Shown: positions 48,548-60,852 of the stretch, one piece after another | Layout: each line of letters begins with the position of its first letter | Position numbering within the stretch: the first letter of the stretch is position 1 | Source: Actinernus sp. WN-2022 | Lineage: Eukaryota > Cnidaria > Anthozoa > Actiniaria > Actinernidae | NCBI GenBank assembly: GCA_030867875.1 | Contig: JAOWCC010000044.1 | Coordinates: 776,501 to 840,500 of the forward strand | DNA: 64,000 bases | Direction: 5' to 3' | Position numbers and translations under genes: made by a program | Notes under the pieces: generated by a model | Told to the model about the DNA's origin: nothing | Databases searched by the model: none | The model's input: the letters and a program-made list of their open reading frames with translations, nothing else

Positions 48548-48947
48548 AAAGGAAATCCTGGCTGTTGGAACAACTTGCCGTTACAGTGTTGGAAATATGG
48601 TCTAAGCCGAAAATATGTTGAAAAAATATATTTTAGTTTTTGAAAAAAAATGGCCACGAGTATAAGCCATTTTGGGTGCAGGCGCCGCCATCTTGGATAT
48701 CGAATGACGGTTCACGGCGGTCCCTATTGTAAAAAAAACAATAGCTTTCGTCGTGTAACAATAGGGACCGCCAAAAAACGTCATCAGATCCAAGATGGCG
48801 GCGCTCCCGCCCAAAATGGGTCAACTCATGTCCAATTTTTTCAAAAACTAAAATATATTTTCCAGTTTTTTCAACATATTTTCAACCTAGACCATATTGT
48901 TAACAATTTGACGGAACTTGTTCCAACAGTCAGATTTTCCTTTTATA
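48548..48947. mobile_element. 400-bp foldback MITE
   Basis: The whole element is a long imperfect palindrome. Paired blocks include CTGTTGGAACAA, AACTAAAATATATTTT, CGCCATCTTGGAT and GGCGGTCCCTATTGT, with the centre near 48745. It contains CCATCTTGG/AAGATGGCGGC strings like a YY1 site. No coding capacity. Confidence 0.75.
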
Positions 48948-49346
48948 ACCCAAGCTTTTTAAATATACCTTTTTTTAATGCAGCAGATCTAGTAAAGAAA
49001 TTCAATAACCTCGAAAGGATTGCAAGCGTCAGACATAGCGTTCGGTCATGTTGAAAAGCTCGGCAAGGCTCATGTTAAGTTGGCCCAATGACAATTGGAA
49101 AACTGCTAGGTGATAGGACATTGGCATGATGACGTCACATGATGATGGCTACCTAGCTCGATTAGCACTAGGTTATTCTAGGTAGCCTTCACCATATCTC
49201 ACGTATACTGCCTTTTTTTTTCTCTACTTATTGTAATTCATATACGGTGTAAATAAAAAAATATTGTTGTACTACGACTACAAGAACCCTTTGCGCGAAT
49301 CATTTGGACTACTGTCTTGGAATTCTCAAAAGAGTTTACGCAATCT
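48948..49346. other. No feature seen
   Basis: Gene-free AT-rich DNA. Confidence 0.4.
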
Positions 49347-49471
49347 GGGTATATACTTCATGGTAGTGTTTCGTTCCATATAGTCTCCCTGCATAATACT
49401 GTAAAACAGTAGAGAAAATGATTATGCAGGGAGACTATATGGAACGAAACACTACCATGAAGTATATACCC
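49347..49471. repeat. Near-perfect hairpin, 51-bp arms
   Basis: Arms starting GGGTATATACTTCATGGTAG pair without mismatch over 51 bp around a ~23-nt loop. The perfection suggests a recent origin or gene conversion. Confidence 0.85.
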
Positions 49472-49610
49472 AAATCGGAATGAGGAAGAGAATTTGAAAA
49501 GGATTCTGGTAGTTGTAGTAATACGACGCCATAATGAAAACATCATATTGCCTACGAATAAATCCAATAGACCCCAGAGCCTCACAATGAAACCTTTGTG
49601 CGTCACAATA

Positions 49611-49779
49611 GCCCACCTCCGCGATATGCTTTAGTTGTCACGCACAAAGGTTTCAATACGAGGCCCCGTGCTAAATTAAATTTATTCTTTTCACAGAGAA
49701 AACAATATATTTAATTTAGCACTGAGCCTCGTATTGAAACCTTTGTGCGTGACAAGTAAAGCATATCGCGGAAGTGGCC
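49611..49779. repeat. Hairpin, ~70-bp arms
   Basis: Arms contain CGCGATATGCTTTA, CACGCACAAAGGTTTCAATA and GTGCTAAATTAAAT. A third partial copy of the CAAAGGTTTC segment sits just upstream (49585-49608). Confidence 0.8.
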
Positions 49780-49780
49780 T

Positions 49781-50066
49781 ATAGACCATTTTCTCAGGTA
49801 TGCGCACGCAATATTGGCCCGCCAAATCGCTTTTTGAACAATAGCCGCCAATTTTTGAACAATATCCGATAATTTGAATAACAAAGGCTGTCGCATCAGA
49901 ACGAGTCTAACAAAAGCTAACAAAACTCACGGCCCGCCAAGAAATACTTCATGTAGGCAGCTTAGATTTAGTATTGGTTGAAATAATAGGGAGGGTTAAA
50001 GGAAACCACTACGTGATTGCCCACGTGAAGTATTGTTGCGTGCGCATACTTGAGAAAATGGTCTAT
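49781..50066. mobile_element. MITE E copy 1 (ATAGACC termini)
   Basis: Inverted ends ATAGACCATTTTCTCA-GTATGCGCACGCAA bound 286 bp. It abuts the hairpin at 49611-49779. Confidence 0.75.
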
Positions 50067-50752
50067 TGAAGCCTATATGGAAAGGACTATGGTTTAATGT
50101 TCAGCTATTCCAATTAACATTATCTGGAAGATAAGGTATAGGACATTACGGCATTCGCAGATCGAAACGGATTATGTTCTTTGCATTTTAACTCAGCTAA
50201 GCGAAACCCCGAAAAAAATAACATTTGCAAATATGTTTAAAATGGTACAGTATCATTCCCGTGACATGTAAACAAGCCATCGACCTAAATGTGTATTTAT
50301 TTGTGTCCCATTGTCCAGGCCGTCTAAATACGAATGCCCTAATGATCCTATTCCCTTCTCCCATACAACATGAATTGAAATAGCTGTATATAATAGACTC
50401 TATAGCACCGGAATCTCAGATGTGAAGTATTGGCATTACACAGTCTGAATAGTAAAACAAAACAAAAAACACCTCGTGATAAGGTCCCTTAACGCACATG
50501 ATTCTCGTTTCCTTTATACCTTGATATCAAAAAACATTTAGCATTATTTAATTATTCATCTAGCAGCAATTGCTCCATCCTTATTGCCGCACTACGTTCC
50601 ACTGTTGTATTCTGGGAAAGGTCGGCATCACGGGCTAGGACGGCGCAACCTGTGAGACAATAAGAGAACAGTCTGACAATAGTCTAATAATACCAGAAAC
50701 CTTTCCAGGCAACTCGATTGGTAGGTTGGGGCATTCACTACAACTCCCTTTA
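50067..50752. other. No feature seen
   Basis: No gene or repeat was recognised. Confidence 0.4.
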
Positions 50753-50843
50753 TTTAAAGCCACTTGTACGAGATGGGTACTGTTATAAGTAAAGCCTGTT
50801 TGTTTATACTAGTTTATACTAGTTTCCACTAGTTTCCACCTCT
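50753..50843. repeat. Dispersed duplication, part A (copy 1)
   Basis: GAGATGGGTACTGTTATAAG and neighbours match 52836-52897 (GAGATCGGTACTGTTATTAG). In copy 1 a MITE splits this part from part B. Confidence 0.55.
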
Positions 50844-50844
50844 A

Positions 50845-51033
50845 ATAGACCTTTTCCGCTTGGCCCAATGTTGTTCCCATTTCAAATCTTTCGGGAATAA
50901 TAATCTTTATCTGAGGTATTCCCATATCAGTGTATCTCCTCATGCGCTAACCAGAAATAAAAGAAACAATACACAAGGGGATGGTCACGTGATCTGAAAT
51001 GGGAGAACATTGAACCAAGCGAAAAACGTGTAT
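50845..51033. mobile_element. MITE E copy 2 (ATAGACC termini)
   Basis: Inverted ends ATAGACCTTTTCCGCTTGG and its complement, 189 bp. The related duplication at 52836-53005 lacks the insertion and shows the approximate empty site. Confidence 0.7.
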
Positions 51034-51835
51034 TGATTGTCGATCTTTCTAAAACAGCGTTTGGAAGTTTATTTGCCGTTCAGTAAAGCCTTTCTCATGT
51101 GATCACGAAGGTAATTTATTGGTTATTGAAGTGATATATCAGCATGTGATTGTTTCATTCGAAAGGCATATTACCTCCTACCACACACATAAAGGCAAAG
51201 AAGAACCACCACAGAGCAAAATAAAAAAACCAATGGCGGGAGCAATGAAGCTACTCTCTGGATTATATTCCAGTTCCAATTCGATCTGTGGTTTAGCTGG
51301 GTCCTGACTTTGATCAGCCCCTATGGTTGTTTCAGATCCCGTTAAAAAATATCAATCTTCTTCACTACTACTCACCACTTCAAAGTTTCCAGTTTTTCCT
51401 TTTGAAACAGAGAACTCCACTCTATAGACAAAAAGGGCATACGTAAGCCTTTATCATGAGATGCAAGTACGGCTAATAATGGCTAAGATCTAAAGTTTAT
51501 ATAGATTGCTTTACTAAAATAACACTAACTAGAACTTTCGGTAAGACCACTGCACTGAGCAAGTGTGACGTCAACGATGTGTAATTTATTTATTTATTAT
51601 ATGGACGAGTGTTTTACCAGGAACTAAACATTAGCAGAATCCATATCTCACCCGCTGGAGTAAGTCCTTGTTTTCATGAACCAGTTGGCTGGTCGATCAG
51701 ATCGAAAACTCGAGCCGACTGGGATTTTCGAATCAACCCTTTAGATTTTCTTTATGGTATTTACATGAAGCGGATTGATATGTCGTCAGCACGTGACTGT
51801 ATCCTAAAAAGGAGACTGTCTTTAACTGTTTGTAG
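51034..51835. repeat. Dispersed duplication parts B and C, with a SINE tail
   Basis: About 51034-51130 matches 52905-53005 (CAGTAAAGCCTTTCTCATG). About 51784-51825 matches 53011-53050 (CAGCACGTGACTGTATCCTA). Between them, 51272-51342 is a 3' SINE fragment (see 56097). No gene is assigned. Confidence 0.5.
51272..51342 (+). mobile_element. SINE 3' fragment
   Basis: CCAATTCGATCTGTGG, TTTGATCAGCCCCTATGG and TTGTTTCAG match the tail of the SINE at 56097-56345. The tRNA-like head is missing. Confidence 0.65.
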
Positions 51836-52274
51836 ACTTCTTGCACATTTCTCACGATCTGTTCTGCAAGCGCAAAATATGATGAAAGACAAGTCTCGAG
51901 ATATCTTGTTGACCGAGGAAACCGCCAGCTTGGAATTCGATCCGTGCTTAGCCTCACTTCCGCGCGAATTAGCATAAATATTAAGAAGAGCCTATAATAA
52001 ATAACATTACTTACCCTTTAGAAAACACTATTCTGCCCTCCTTGCCTTTGAGCATGTTATGCTTGACCCTGAATGTAAAATAATACTTTTTGTAAGACAG
52101 AATAGCGACAATGAAGAATGGTAATAATGTAGTTATATAACAGGCATATAACCTTGTTTGAATTAAGACTAGAATATTTTGAAGCCTTGATTATTATTTG
52201 CATGAATTTATCCAAAATAAAACGAAATGGTATGTGAACTTACTGAAAGTTGAGTCATTCTGCCGAGAAATAAT
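51836..52274. other. No feature seen
   Basis: Gene-free DNA. Confidence 0.35.
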
Positions 52275-52428
52275 CACGGTTCAGCATTTGTTGATCCACA
52301 AAAGTTGCCATAGTTGATTAACAAATGTTAAACAGTGTTGACCAAACATAAACACCAAACAGAACGAGCCTCTAAAGTCTATGATACGCAGTTCAATAGT
52401 TTTCTTGATCAACAAACGTTGAACCGTG
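52275..52428. mobile_element. MITE with CACGGTTCA termini
   Basis: Inverted ends CACGGTTCAGCATTTGTTGA and its near-complement bound 154 bp. Confidence 0.7.
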
Positions 52429-52835
52429 CATCACAGGCCCAATGAACAGAATCTCTAGAATGACATTGGATGGAAATGAGTTTAGTTCCTGTCAGTCGAG
52501 TCGGAATCGGATTGCAACAAAGCACACAGCTGTGAGGTATAAAGTGGTTGTAACATACTCTTCTTGCTCTATCCTGAGGAGTTCTTTCTTGTCCAGCGCC
52601 ACGATAATGTACACGATGGTTTCGATCAAGTTGCTTGTGCTCAAGATCAGGTCACCCTAACAACAACAGTATCAGGGAAAATAAAAACAAAAGAAAGCTG
52701 GCATACAAGTGCATTAACGGGGCTATGTAACGGTGCTGCGCATGTATCAATGTTGGATAGGTGGCCGTGCCTTTTGCAGGATACAATCATGTCGTTGTAC
52801 TGCAGGGAAGACTGAAAAATATCGGATTTCATTTA

Positions 52836-53055
52836 TTTAAACGCACTTATACGAGATCGGTACTGTTATTAGCAAAACCAGTTTGTAAATGCTATTCACC
52901 ACTTCCGATCGATTGTCGATCTTTCTGAATCAGCATTTTTGAAGTTTGTTTGCCATCCAGTAAAGCCTTTCTCATGGGATCACGAGCTCAATTCATTCGT
53001 TATTGATGTGATGTCAGCACGTGACTGTATCCTACAAAGGAGACTGTCGAACTTT
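52836..53055. repeat. Dispersed duplication, parts A-B-C (copy 2)
   Basis: This compact copy of the segments at 50753-50843, 51034-51130 and 51784-51825 has no MITE between A and B. Confidence 0.55.
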
Positions 53056-53241
53056 TTTTAGCATAAACCAATTAGTGGACTATTACAAATCCTGCATTCT
53101 GATTGGCTTCGCTACTATAGGTCTAAGTGTGATAGCCCATGGTAGAGAAAAACCGCATGCATTTTCACGAAATAATAAAAATTCAACTTCAATTTGTTTC
53201 TTCTATTAGTTTCTACTGTCCGACTAGTTAGTTTATACTAA

Positions 53242-53347
53242 AACAATTAGACCTCTCGCCCTCATGGGCTACGAATTAAATAGCCCATTCGGCTGCGCCT
53301 CGTGGGCTATTGACTCGTAGCCCATTCGGGCTGCAGGGCTAATTGTT
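53242..53347. repeat. Small palindromic MITE
   Basis: AACAATTAGACC... and ...CTAATTGTT flank inverted ATGGGCTACGA / TCGTAGCCCAT strings. Confidence 0.6.
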
Positions 53348-53763
53348 AAGTAGACAGTAGGCCTCCCTCAAATGCTTGATTGAAGACTATGTCTCCACAC
53401 AATTTGTTCGTCATTTTTTGTATATTTGCTTTAATTTCAAACGTCCCACATGTGTGTGAGGTTCATCAGTTCATATGAAAATCACTCAAAATAACTGCAA
53501 ATATAAAGGTCTCTGACTGACCGTGTCACAGCCCCTTTATGGGAAAACGAAGAAACATTGATATTGTTGCTGCTGTTTCTTGAGAGAGTAAAAAAGAGAA
53601 ATATTTCGCTACCTGGCTGAGCAAACCAAGAAACAATTCACGAAACAAATGCTGGCGCATGCGCCCTAATAACGCTAGGAAGTTTGCGCATGCGCAACCA
53701 CCATATGTAGCGCAGCCCGGGAATCACGTCAACACTGTTGCTTCGGCGAGTAAACGGGTAACG
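53348..53763. other. No feature seen
   Basis: No gene recognised. TGCGCATGCGC-type strings occur near 53655-53695. Confidence 0.35.
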
Positions 53764-55306
53764 TAGAGGTAATCGGCTAACTCTGTTGCCACCCAATTCA
53801 GATTACGTGACGTAAACACACATTACTCTGGAGAATAGACTCTTTGAAAATTAATTGTCTACAGATAGGCATGACTGCATTCAATCTCGTACCCAGATCC
53901 CATTTGTTTCTTACTGCGCATGCTCGACGAATAAATAGGGCTCTGGAAGAATCCGATTTTTATGTATTCTGATTGGCTGTTCTGAACAATGCAATTTCAC
54001 CGGAAGTCAAACACAGCCTTTTGGGAGTTGGACAAAGGCATTGGAAATTGGGGGTAATCTAAACGCTAAAAACCGTTGGATTTTACCTAAATGGATGCCG
54101 CTAAAAATCTTCAGGGATTCTTAGATATTTGCTTGCATACTATCGGGAGTTCATATCACTTCACGGCCAACACACATCGCACACAGTACATGAATTCTCA
54201 GCCCAAAAAAAAGAAAATCGAACCCAACTGGATATAGCCGAGGGATTTACCGTAACAGATAGGTATATACTACACATTCCCATATTAACAACAATGTTCG
54301 TAAGTGCTCTATATGCAGAAGTGGCATTTTCCGATCTCATAAACGTGTGCCGACAGGCGCTGGAATGCAACAAACTCCAGCCTTCAAGGAGCTAAAATAC
54401 GAGACTCGTAAGTCAAAATGCCTTGAGTTGCTTCTACGGTGTATTCAGTTGCTGTTTGTGTGGTCATCGGGCTCAGGTAAGGCGATTTCAGCAAGTTTTC
54501 GATCCACATGAATCCTCGATCTTGTGTACTGGAATCTGTGATGTCTGATCATGAATCCACCGTACGATATTAAAGAAACACGAGCCTGATGCATGATAAT
54601 AAAGCCTTAAAATCCAAACTAAAAACGGCAGAAGATGAAAGAGACTCCCTAAGGCTTGCCCTGACGCTAGTAAGCAAAAGATCACTATCAAAATACTGGG
54701 TGAACTTCGAAATCTAAACCAAAACCGAGGCCTGAGCATAGTTAATAGAGTGGAATGGTTAGGAAACCCGGCAAACTTCAAAAGGGCTAACAAAGGCGCT
54801 GCGATTTAGGTTGGAAGGGGGTAAGACAAAAGATTGTGCACGATCATAGTTCATTAGCGTTCCCTGAAGGACTGAACTCACGTTTCTATTGGCTGATTGA
54901 CTAACATGTTGGAATTTCTATTGTGTTTTGTGCAGGGTAGTGGTCGAAAAAAGCTAACAAAGACCTATAACAAAGAAGGTCCCTGAGTTTCCTAACCATT
55001 CCACTCTATTAATTATGGCCTGAGGCGCTGAGCGAGAATCGAACCCAAAGAGAAACAACTTCTCAGGTGACGTATTGATAAGCATGCGCAGAGTCGCCGG
55101 AAGTCCGTGATTCGCGGACTTCCGAATCGGATTCTTCCAGAGCCCTATTTTTTCGTCGAGCATGCGCAGTAAGAAACAAATGGGATCTGGGTACGAGATT
55201 GGACTGCATTATGATTAGAATGAAAAAGGAATAATTCCCCAGAGTAGTATCTGTTTACATCACATGATCTGAATTGGGTGGCAACAGAGTTAGCCGATTA
55301 CCTCTA
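53764..55306. mobile_element. 1.5-kb inverted-repeat element
   Basis: Arms of about 190 bp (53764-53960 and 55122-55306) include TAGAGGTAATCGGCTAACTC, CGTACCCAGATCCCATTTG and CTCTGGAAGAATCCGATT. A second, inner inverted pair lies at about 54728-54768 and 54985-55030 (AATAGAGTGGAATGGTTAGG). No coding gene was recognised inside. Confidence 0.65.
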
Positions 55307-56096
55307 TTTGTTGCGGAAGCAAAACGTGTTTCTCGGAAGCAAAAAAATCTTTTGAAATATTTCAGAAACATGTTTTGCTTCTCGGAAGGAAATGTTGCGT
55401 GCGTGGACAAACGAAGAAACACTTTGGGAAACACTGAAATTCTCAAATGTGTTCTCGTTTGGCCAGGTCTATACGTCACAAGTGGTTTATACGAACATCT
55501 TCTTGTCTTAGACTAATCCACCATACACAAAGATGGTGGCTCTACATCTGACCACAATCCCTTGCGAACCCAACACAGTCAAAATAACACGTAACAATGC
55601 TCTAAACAGCACTTTCTCACTAGGTTTACTTGAGAGTGCTGAAGGCGCGATCAGCGAGTGCCGGAGGCGCGAGAAGAACCTCTGGAACGGAGAGCTAGTT
55701 CCCTGATATAGCCGAGCGAATAAGAAGGCCGTTAATATCTTTGCGTCCGGAATTTCGGACGCAAACGTTTATTGGACAAAGGGATTAGCAGTTTCTAACG
55801 GTCTACCTGATTGGCTAACACAAATACTTCGCAGCGTGATCATCACGTGCACAGGACGTGGCGGCACAACATGCCATGTGTCTTGCTTTATTTCAGTCAA
55901 AAGTGACAATCGCTAGTCGATCGAGGGTTAGTTTACGAATAGTTCGTCAGTACGCTTTTTGTCTTCGATTTCTCAAGAAGAGTTCCGTTTGGCAGTGAAG
56001 AACCTGTTTTAAGAGAGTTTCAGCGAGTTGAAGAACTTAATCAACAACAGAACGGGGGAGTCTTTCACTATAGTTATTGTTTTATGATTTATACTC
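55307..56096. other. Gene-free, one short palindrome
   Basis: TTTGCGTCCGGAATTTCGGA continues as CGCAAA at about 55737-55765 to form a short perfect hairpin. No gene is seen. Confidence 0.4.
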
Positions 56097-56345
56097 GGGT
56101 GGCGCAGTGGTTAAGCGCTTCGCCTCTCACCTCTGTGGCCCAGGTTCGAATCCCGGACGCGGTGCCATATGTGAGTTGAGTTCGTTGGTATCTCGCCCTT
56201 GCTCCGAGAGTTTTTCTCCGGGTTCTCCGGTTTTCCTCCCTCGGCAAAAACCAACACGCTAAAGTCCAATTCGATCTGTGGATTAGCCGGGACCTGGCTT
56301 TGATCAGCCCCTATGGTTGTTTCAGGTCTCGTTAGAAATTCAGAG
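56097..56345 (+). mobile_element. tRNA-derived SINE
   Basis: The head (56097-56166) is tRNA-like, with A box TGGCGCAGTGG, B box GGTTCGAATCC (56143-56153) and an end at GCGGTGCC. An unrelated tail with CTCCGGGTTCTCCGGTTTTC and TTTGATCAGCCCCTATGG follows. Tail fragments recur at 51272-51342 and about 57670-57706, which supports a SINE family over a true tRNA gene. Confidence 0.8.
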
Positions 56346-58962
56346 TTCAAATTCAGAGTTCACACGATATTTTATGTATAAATTCTTTGTTTGCACGTGA
56401 CGTCATCAGGAGCTCATCAAAAAACTAAAATCGAACAATATATCCTATAAAGCTGTTTATTTTATATTTTGTAGAGATTCGTGATATGAGTTATCACAGA
56501 AAATTTAAGGTCGGTCGGATGTTTTGCTTCCGAGTTATAGAGGTTTGAATTGTGTCCCACGAACCTGATCACGTTTCAGATACGGTCGTGAAAATCAACA
56601 AAAGTGTGCCAAATGAAAGGTTTTTGGCTTTATAAATGTTTAGAAGTTCGATTCAATGGGACTTATAGTGAAACCAAATGAGCTGGATGAAATGTTCGCT
56701 TTATTTAAGACCTTGAAGTTTTGGCGGCCATCTTGGTGGTTCGCGGCTATCCACCATGATGGCCGCCCCATACACTTTACACGAACAATTTCACATATTC
56801 GTTCGCCCATAACTCTGTAACGAAATGCTCTTCTGCTTCAAAATTTGGCCCAGATGTGTAGTTTTGATCCCTCTTCAAGCTTATAAACTTTTATTTTATT
56901 TAGCAATGAAAAATATATTTTTCGTGACATCGATGCGACCCAATGGGCTGTTATCGCAGTTCGGCCATCTTGGATAAAACAATAGTTTTGGCCCCGGTAG
57001 CCTCGCACTAGTTGATTTCAAAACGAGTTTACCGGACGAAAACAAAGGTTTTTATTCTCCTGGGACTCAATATGGCCGCCGTGCGATAAAAGCCCATAGT
57101 AGGTGGTTGCAAACGAAGAATAGTCCACACGGTTCGGAATTGAAAGTCGCCTCTCTCCAACTTCTGTTTGGTTTTAGCAAGGAACTACATGGTATGGGTC
57201 ACGGAAACTTCCAAAAAGAAGCTTAGAGTGCTCTGCCTGATTGTGCCCTCGTATCGCTCGAGTCTCTCTGGAGGCACTTTTTCTCCCTTTGTTTGTTGTG
57301 TTGTTCTCTCCCTTGCTACGGGGGTTTTCTCGGTGTAAGAAACCCGAATTTGTTGGGTTCCCTGAAAGTACAAACTTAAAGCGACACTTTTAGAAATTTT
57401 GAGAACGAAAATACTCACAAGTACGCCACCCTTAACTATATAAAAAATATTTAGCGTCTGGGAAGAATCGAAACAAACCTTAGCCCTGATTTTAAACCAA
57501 ACCTCCACCCTAACCGTCACTAATCCCTCACCACGCTTAGAACTTTTATCTTGCTTTTCTCATTAGCATAACTAATTATTACTATGTATCGTATGGTATG
57601 TATTCTTTCTTAAACACTGCTGAAAATGATTTGCAATTCAAATTTTCGGGTTTATTACACCGAGAAAGAACCGCTATCTTCGGGTTCTCCGGTTTCCTCC
57701 CTCATGTATAAAAATATATGAATGTAGTGGGAGTGTGTGTAGAGTTGAAAGCAGGCCTCCACCAGCTATGCTGAAATACATAGCCTGCTATAACAAAAAT
57801 AATATCTATTTATTTTACTTTTTGCACAGAATATGCGAGATTTCGCATTCATTAAATCGAGCCTCGAGGATTATCGTTTTCCTTTCTCGATTTTTCGCTA
57901 AAAATATTGTGGCAGTCACAGTTGAAAATTACATTTTCGGCGCAAATTCTACAGTATAAACGGCTCTTCGACGATAAGCTGCTTTACCGGTGTTGCAGTC
58001 GCCATAAACCCGCGACTTGAAACCTCACAGTTACGTAATCTGAAACAATAGCGAAACTTTGTGTTGATAAACATTACAATTGTTATGCTAATATGCCAAC
58101 TACGATTTCAAAAGGCCGCTTTGTGTCAAGAACCAATGGATCTCTGGTTGGCACATTAATGGCAATGGATTACGTGGCAGTAAGTATCGCTATTTCATGT
58201 CATCCAATCCTGAAATATCACGAGGAACACGACCGACGCAAGTGTAATTACCTCTTTTTTTATTGGCTTAGATTGTGCCAATCAAAATGTTACGCTTGGG
58301 TGTGTATGTTTGTTAGTTAATTCACCACTTTGATTTTCTTTCCATCTTGTAAAAAAAAATACTTGTAATATTGTACTATCTCTACTGACCATAAGCCATT
58401 TAAGCCTCTGGCTTTGGCCCTTCTTCTGTACGTTCTCCCTTATAGTATTTGTAAATAAATTGAATTGAATTGAAAGTCCATTCAGAACAGTAAAACCTAG
58501 CGCGCCGTTACAGAGGTTCTCCGGCACTCGCTTGAGTACACTTAGCGAGAAGGACCTTTGGCACCAGGCTACACTCGTACTGGCTTGATTTTAAGATTTA
58601 AATTCTCTCTACCGCGATTTTAAATAATTTTTCGTGCACAAAGGATTGTGGGTAAATGTACAAGCTGTATTTTGAGGCGCCATCCGTCGGATTTATCATC
58701 GCTGAAGAACGGGTAACGGGTGAAGTGGGGTACTTTCGACGCCATCTTGGATTGGGCGCGAAAAGACCCCTGAGAACGAGGTTGATGCCGCACGCTCTAG
58801 TAGGAGAAACACGTGATCAAAATATAGCCAATCAGAAACGAGAATTGTTGTAAACATCAGCATGGCTTTTATTTTGTTGTCGTCACCGTACATTACTGCT
58901 TGTATAGAACATGGAGAACAATCTTCTACGTCGTAAAGAAAGGATTCTGTGAATAATGTACC
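56346..58962. other. Gene-free host DNA with repeat fragments
   Basis: No protein-coding gene was recognised. A SINE-tail fragment (GGGTTCTCCGGTTTCCTCCC) lies at about 57675. A string CGCCATCTTGGATTGGGCGC at about 58740-58759 is shared with the ends of the 4.5-kb inverted-repeat element. Confidence 0.4.
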
Positions 58963-59058
58963 TTGTCTCCTTTCTGGGAAATGGGAAGATGTAGAACGAA
59001 CACTTCGTCCTTCAGAGCACTCACAGAAATTCCTAAACACCCGAAAGTAAATTTCATT

Positions 59059-60707
59059 AAGGTTATGACCTTGTATGTTTGCTCCAAAATACACGTATCT
59101 GAAGATTTTATCAAACTTGTAGAATGTGAGCTAAAGGATTTTATCTGGAATGGAAAAAAACCAAAAATCAAGTATCAAACATTAATTGGAAGTTACGAAG
59201 TAGGGGGTTTGAAAGTTCCAGATTTCTCATTGTTAGTTCGAGCAAACAGAGTAAAATGGGCCTGCTCTTTGTTAGGTAGCGAGAAATCCGCATGGAAAGA
59301 TATTCCGTGCTCCTATTTAGAAAGAATAGGTGGTACGAAGGCTATAAGTGTTAACTTCGATAAGGAGAAAATCCCATTTGACATTCCAGATTTTTATAAA
59401 TCTATTTTAAAGTGCTGGGCCGAATTTTGTAAGAAAGATTTAAAAACTATGGATTTGCAGGAGGTTCTTCAAGAAAGTTTGTGGAACAATGTTTACATAA
59501 CAATTAATAAGAGATCAGTATATTATGAGAGAATGGCACGATGCCGTATAAATAGGATAGTTGATATGGTTAATGAAAATGGGGAATTTAAATGGGAGAC
59601 TGTTAAACAAAAAGGGTTACAAGATAAGGATTTTATGAGCTGGGCGAGCATTGTGCACTCTTTGCCATATGATTGGAAAGTTCTTTTAAAAGCATCGATT
59701 ATAACACATCAAGATATAATTGTGCCGGAGAAAGTTTTAAGGGTTGGTGAAAAGGATATTGCCATAGATAACATAAGACACACGAAGATTATATATCAAT
59801 GTTTAATTGATAAAAAGTTTAAGTCACCTACTTCACAAGTTAATATATCTAAACGGATTGAACCAGGATTTGTAATTAATTGGAAGTCTGTGTATAACAA
59901 AATTTACACCACTTCAATTGATGCATATTCTAGGTTTTTTCAATACCGTATTCTAAATAATTGTTTATTTCTTAATTACGATTTGTTTCGCTTTAAAATT
60001 AGTAGTCATCCAAATTGTTCGTTCTGCCAAACGTATTATGAAACTATTGATCATTTTTTTGTTGAGTGTGTTGAGTCAAAAAACTTATATTTTGAAATTA
60101 GAACTTGGCTTGAAACTGTCAATATTAAGTTGCCAGAGTCTAATATAGTAAATATCATTTTAGGTGTAGATGATCAAGTTATAAATTATATAATTTTAGA
60201 ATATAAAATGTGTCTTTATAAAGCTAGAGGAAAACAAATTCCGTCTATCACTCTTTTTAAGAACTTATTAAGATACTCAGAAAAAATTGAATTAAAAATC
60301 GCCAAAAAAAGAAATAAACTCCTTTCACATTATAAGAAATGGAACACAATTCTAATGGCAATAAATAAGTAATTAGAAAAACGTAGCGTAAATTTGAGTA
60401 TGTTTTATTATTTTAGTTATTTTGTGTATAGTTTAGTGTTAGTAGATGTGTAATTTTGTAAAATTTATTAAAGAAAAAAAAAAGAAAAAAAAAAAGAAGA
60501 TATTTCTAATCTCTAAGGAGAAGTAAACTATTCTGAGAACGTGATTATGCATAGTAAAAGTTAGACATGTAAACAGCTCTTGGGATTAAGAATGATAGAC
60601 TAATAAAATACTAGTAGTACTCCAAGTTATCGCTAATGAAAGAAGGATTAATTAACGACTCCAATAAAAAGTGAACTATTTAAAAAAAAAAAAAAAAGGT
60701 TATGACC
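59059..60707 (+). mobile_element. 5'-truncated L1/Tx1-like LINE with 12-bp duplication
   Basis: AAGGTTATGACC occurs at 59059-59070 and again at 60696-60707, right after a poly(A) run. Between them lies a 1.6-kb insert with an open frame, a 3' UTR and two A-rich tracts. This is the classic product of target-primed reverse transcription. Confidence 0.88.
59071..60372 (+). pseudogene. LINE ORF2 C-terminal part (about 433 aa)
   Basis: The LINE-derived part of the frame shows FIWNGKKPKIKYQTLIGSYE and GGLKVPDFSLLVRANRVKW, typical of the C-terminal region of L1/Tx1-type ORF2. A cysteine motif CSFCQTYYETIDHFFVEC follows. Endonuclease and reverse transcriptase catalytic motifs are absent. The frame is open upstream to an ATG at 58963, but the first ~36 codons are target DNA that happens to be in frame. 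No internal stop suggests a young insertion. Confidence 0.82.
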
Positions 60708-60852
60708 AAATATGGCATTACTTGTTTGATAGCCAAAACCCACCATAACATCAGTTGACTACAACCAGCAGAATCATTTTCTCCTCTGAGAATAACAAAA
60801 AAATCAGCACAGAATTCTGTTAGTTATATTCAACTGACGTTATAGTGGCCTA

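Noticed and set aside
56097..56166. Functional tRNA gene
   Set aside because: A and B boxes are present, but the unrelated tail and repeated tail fragments elsewhere indicate a SINE.
58963..59070. N-terminal 36 residues of the 469-aa LINE frame as part of the LINE protein
   Set aside because: The 12-bp duplication shows that this part is target DNA outside the insertion.
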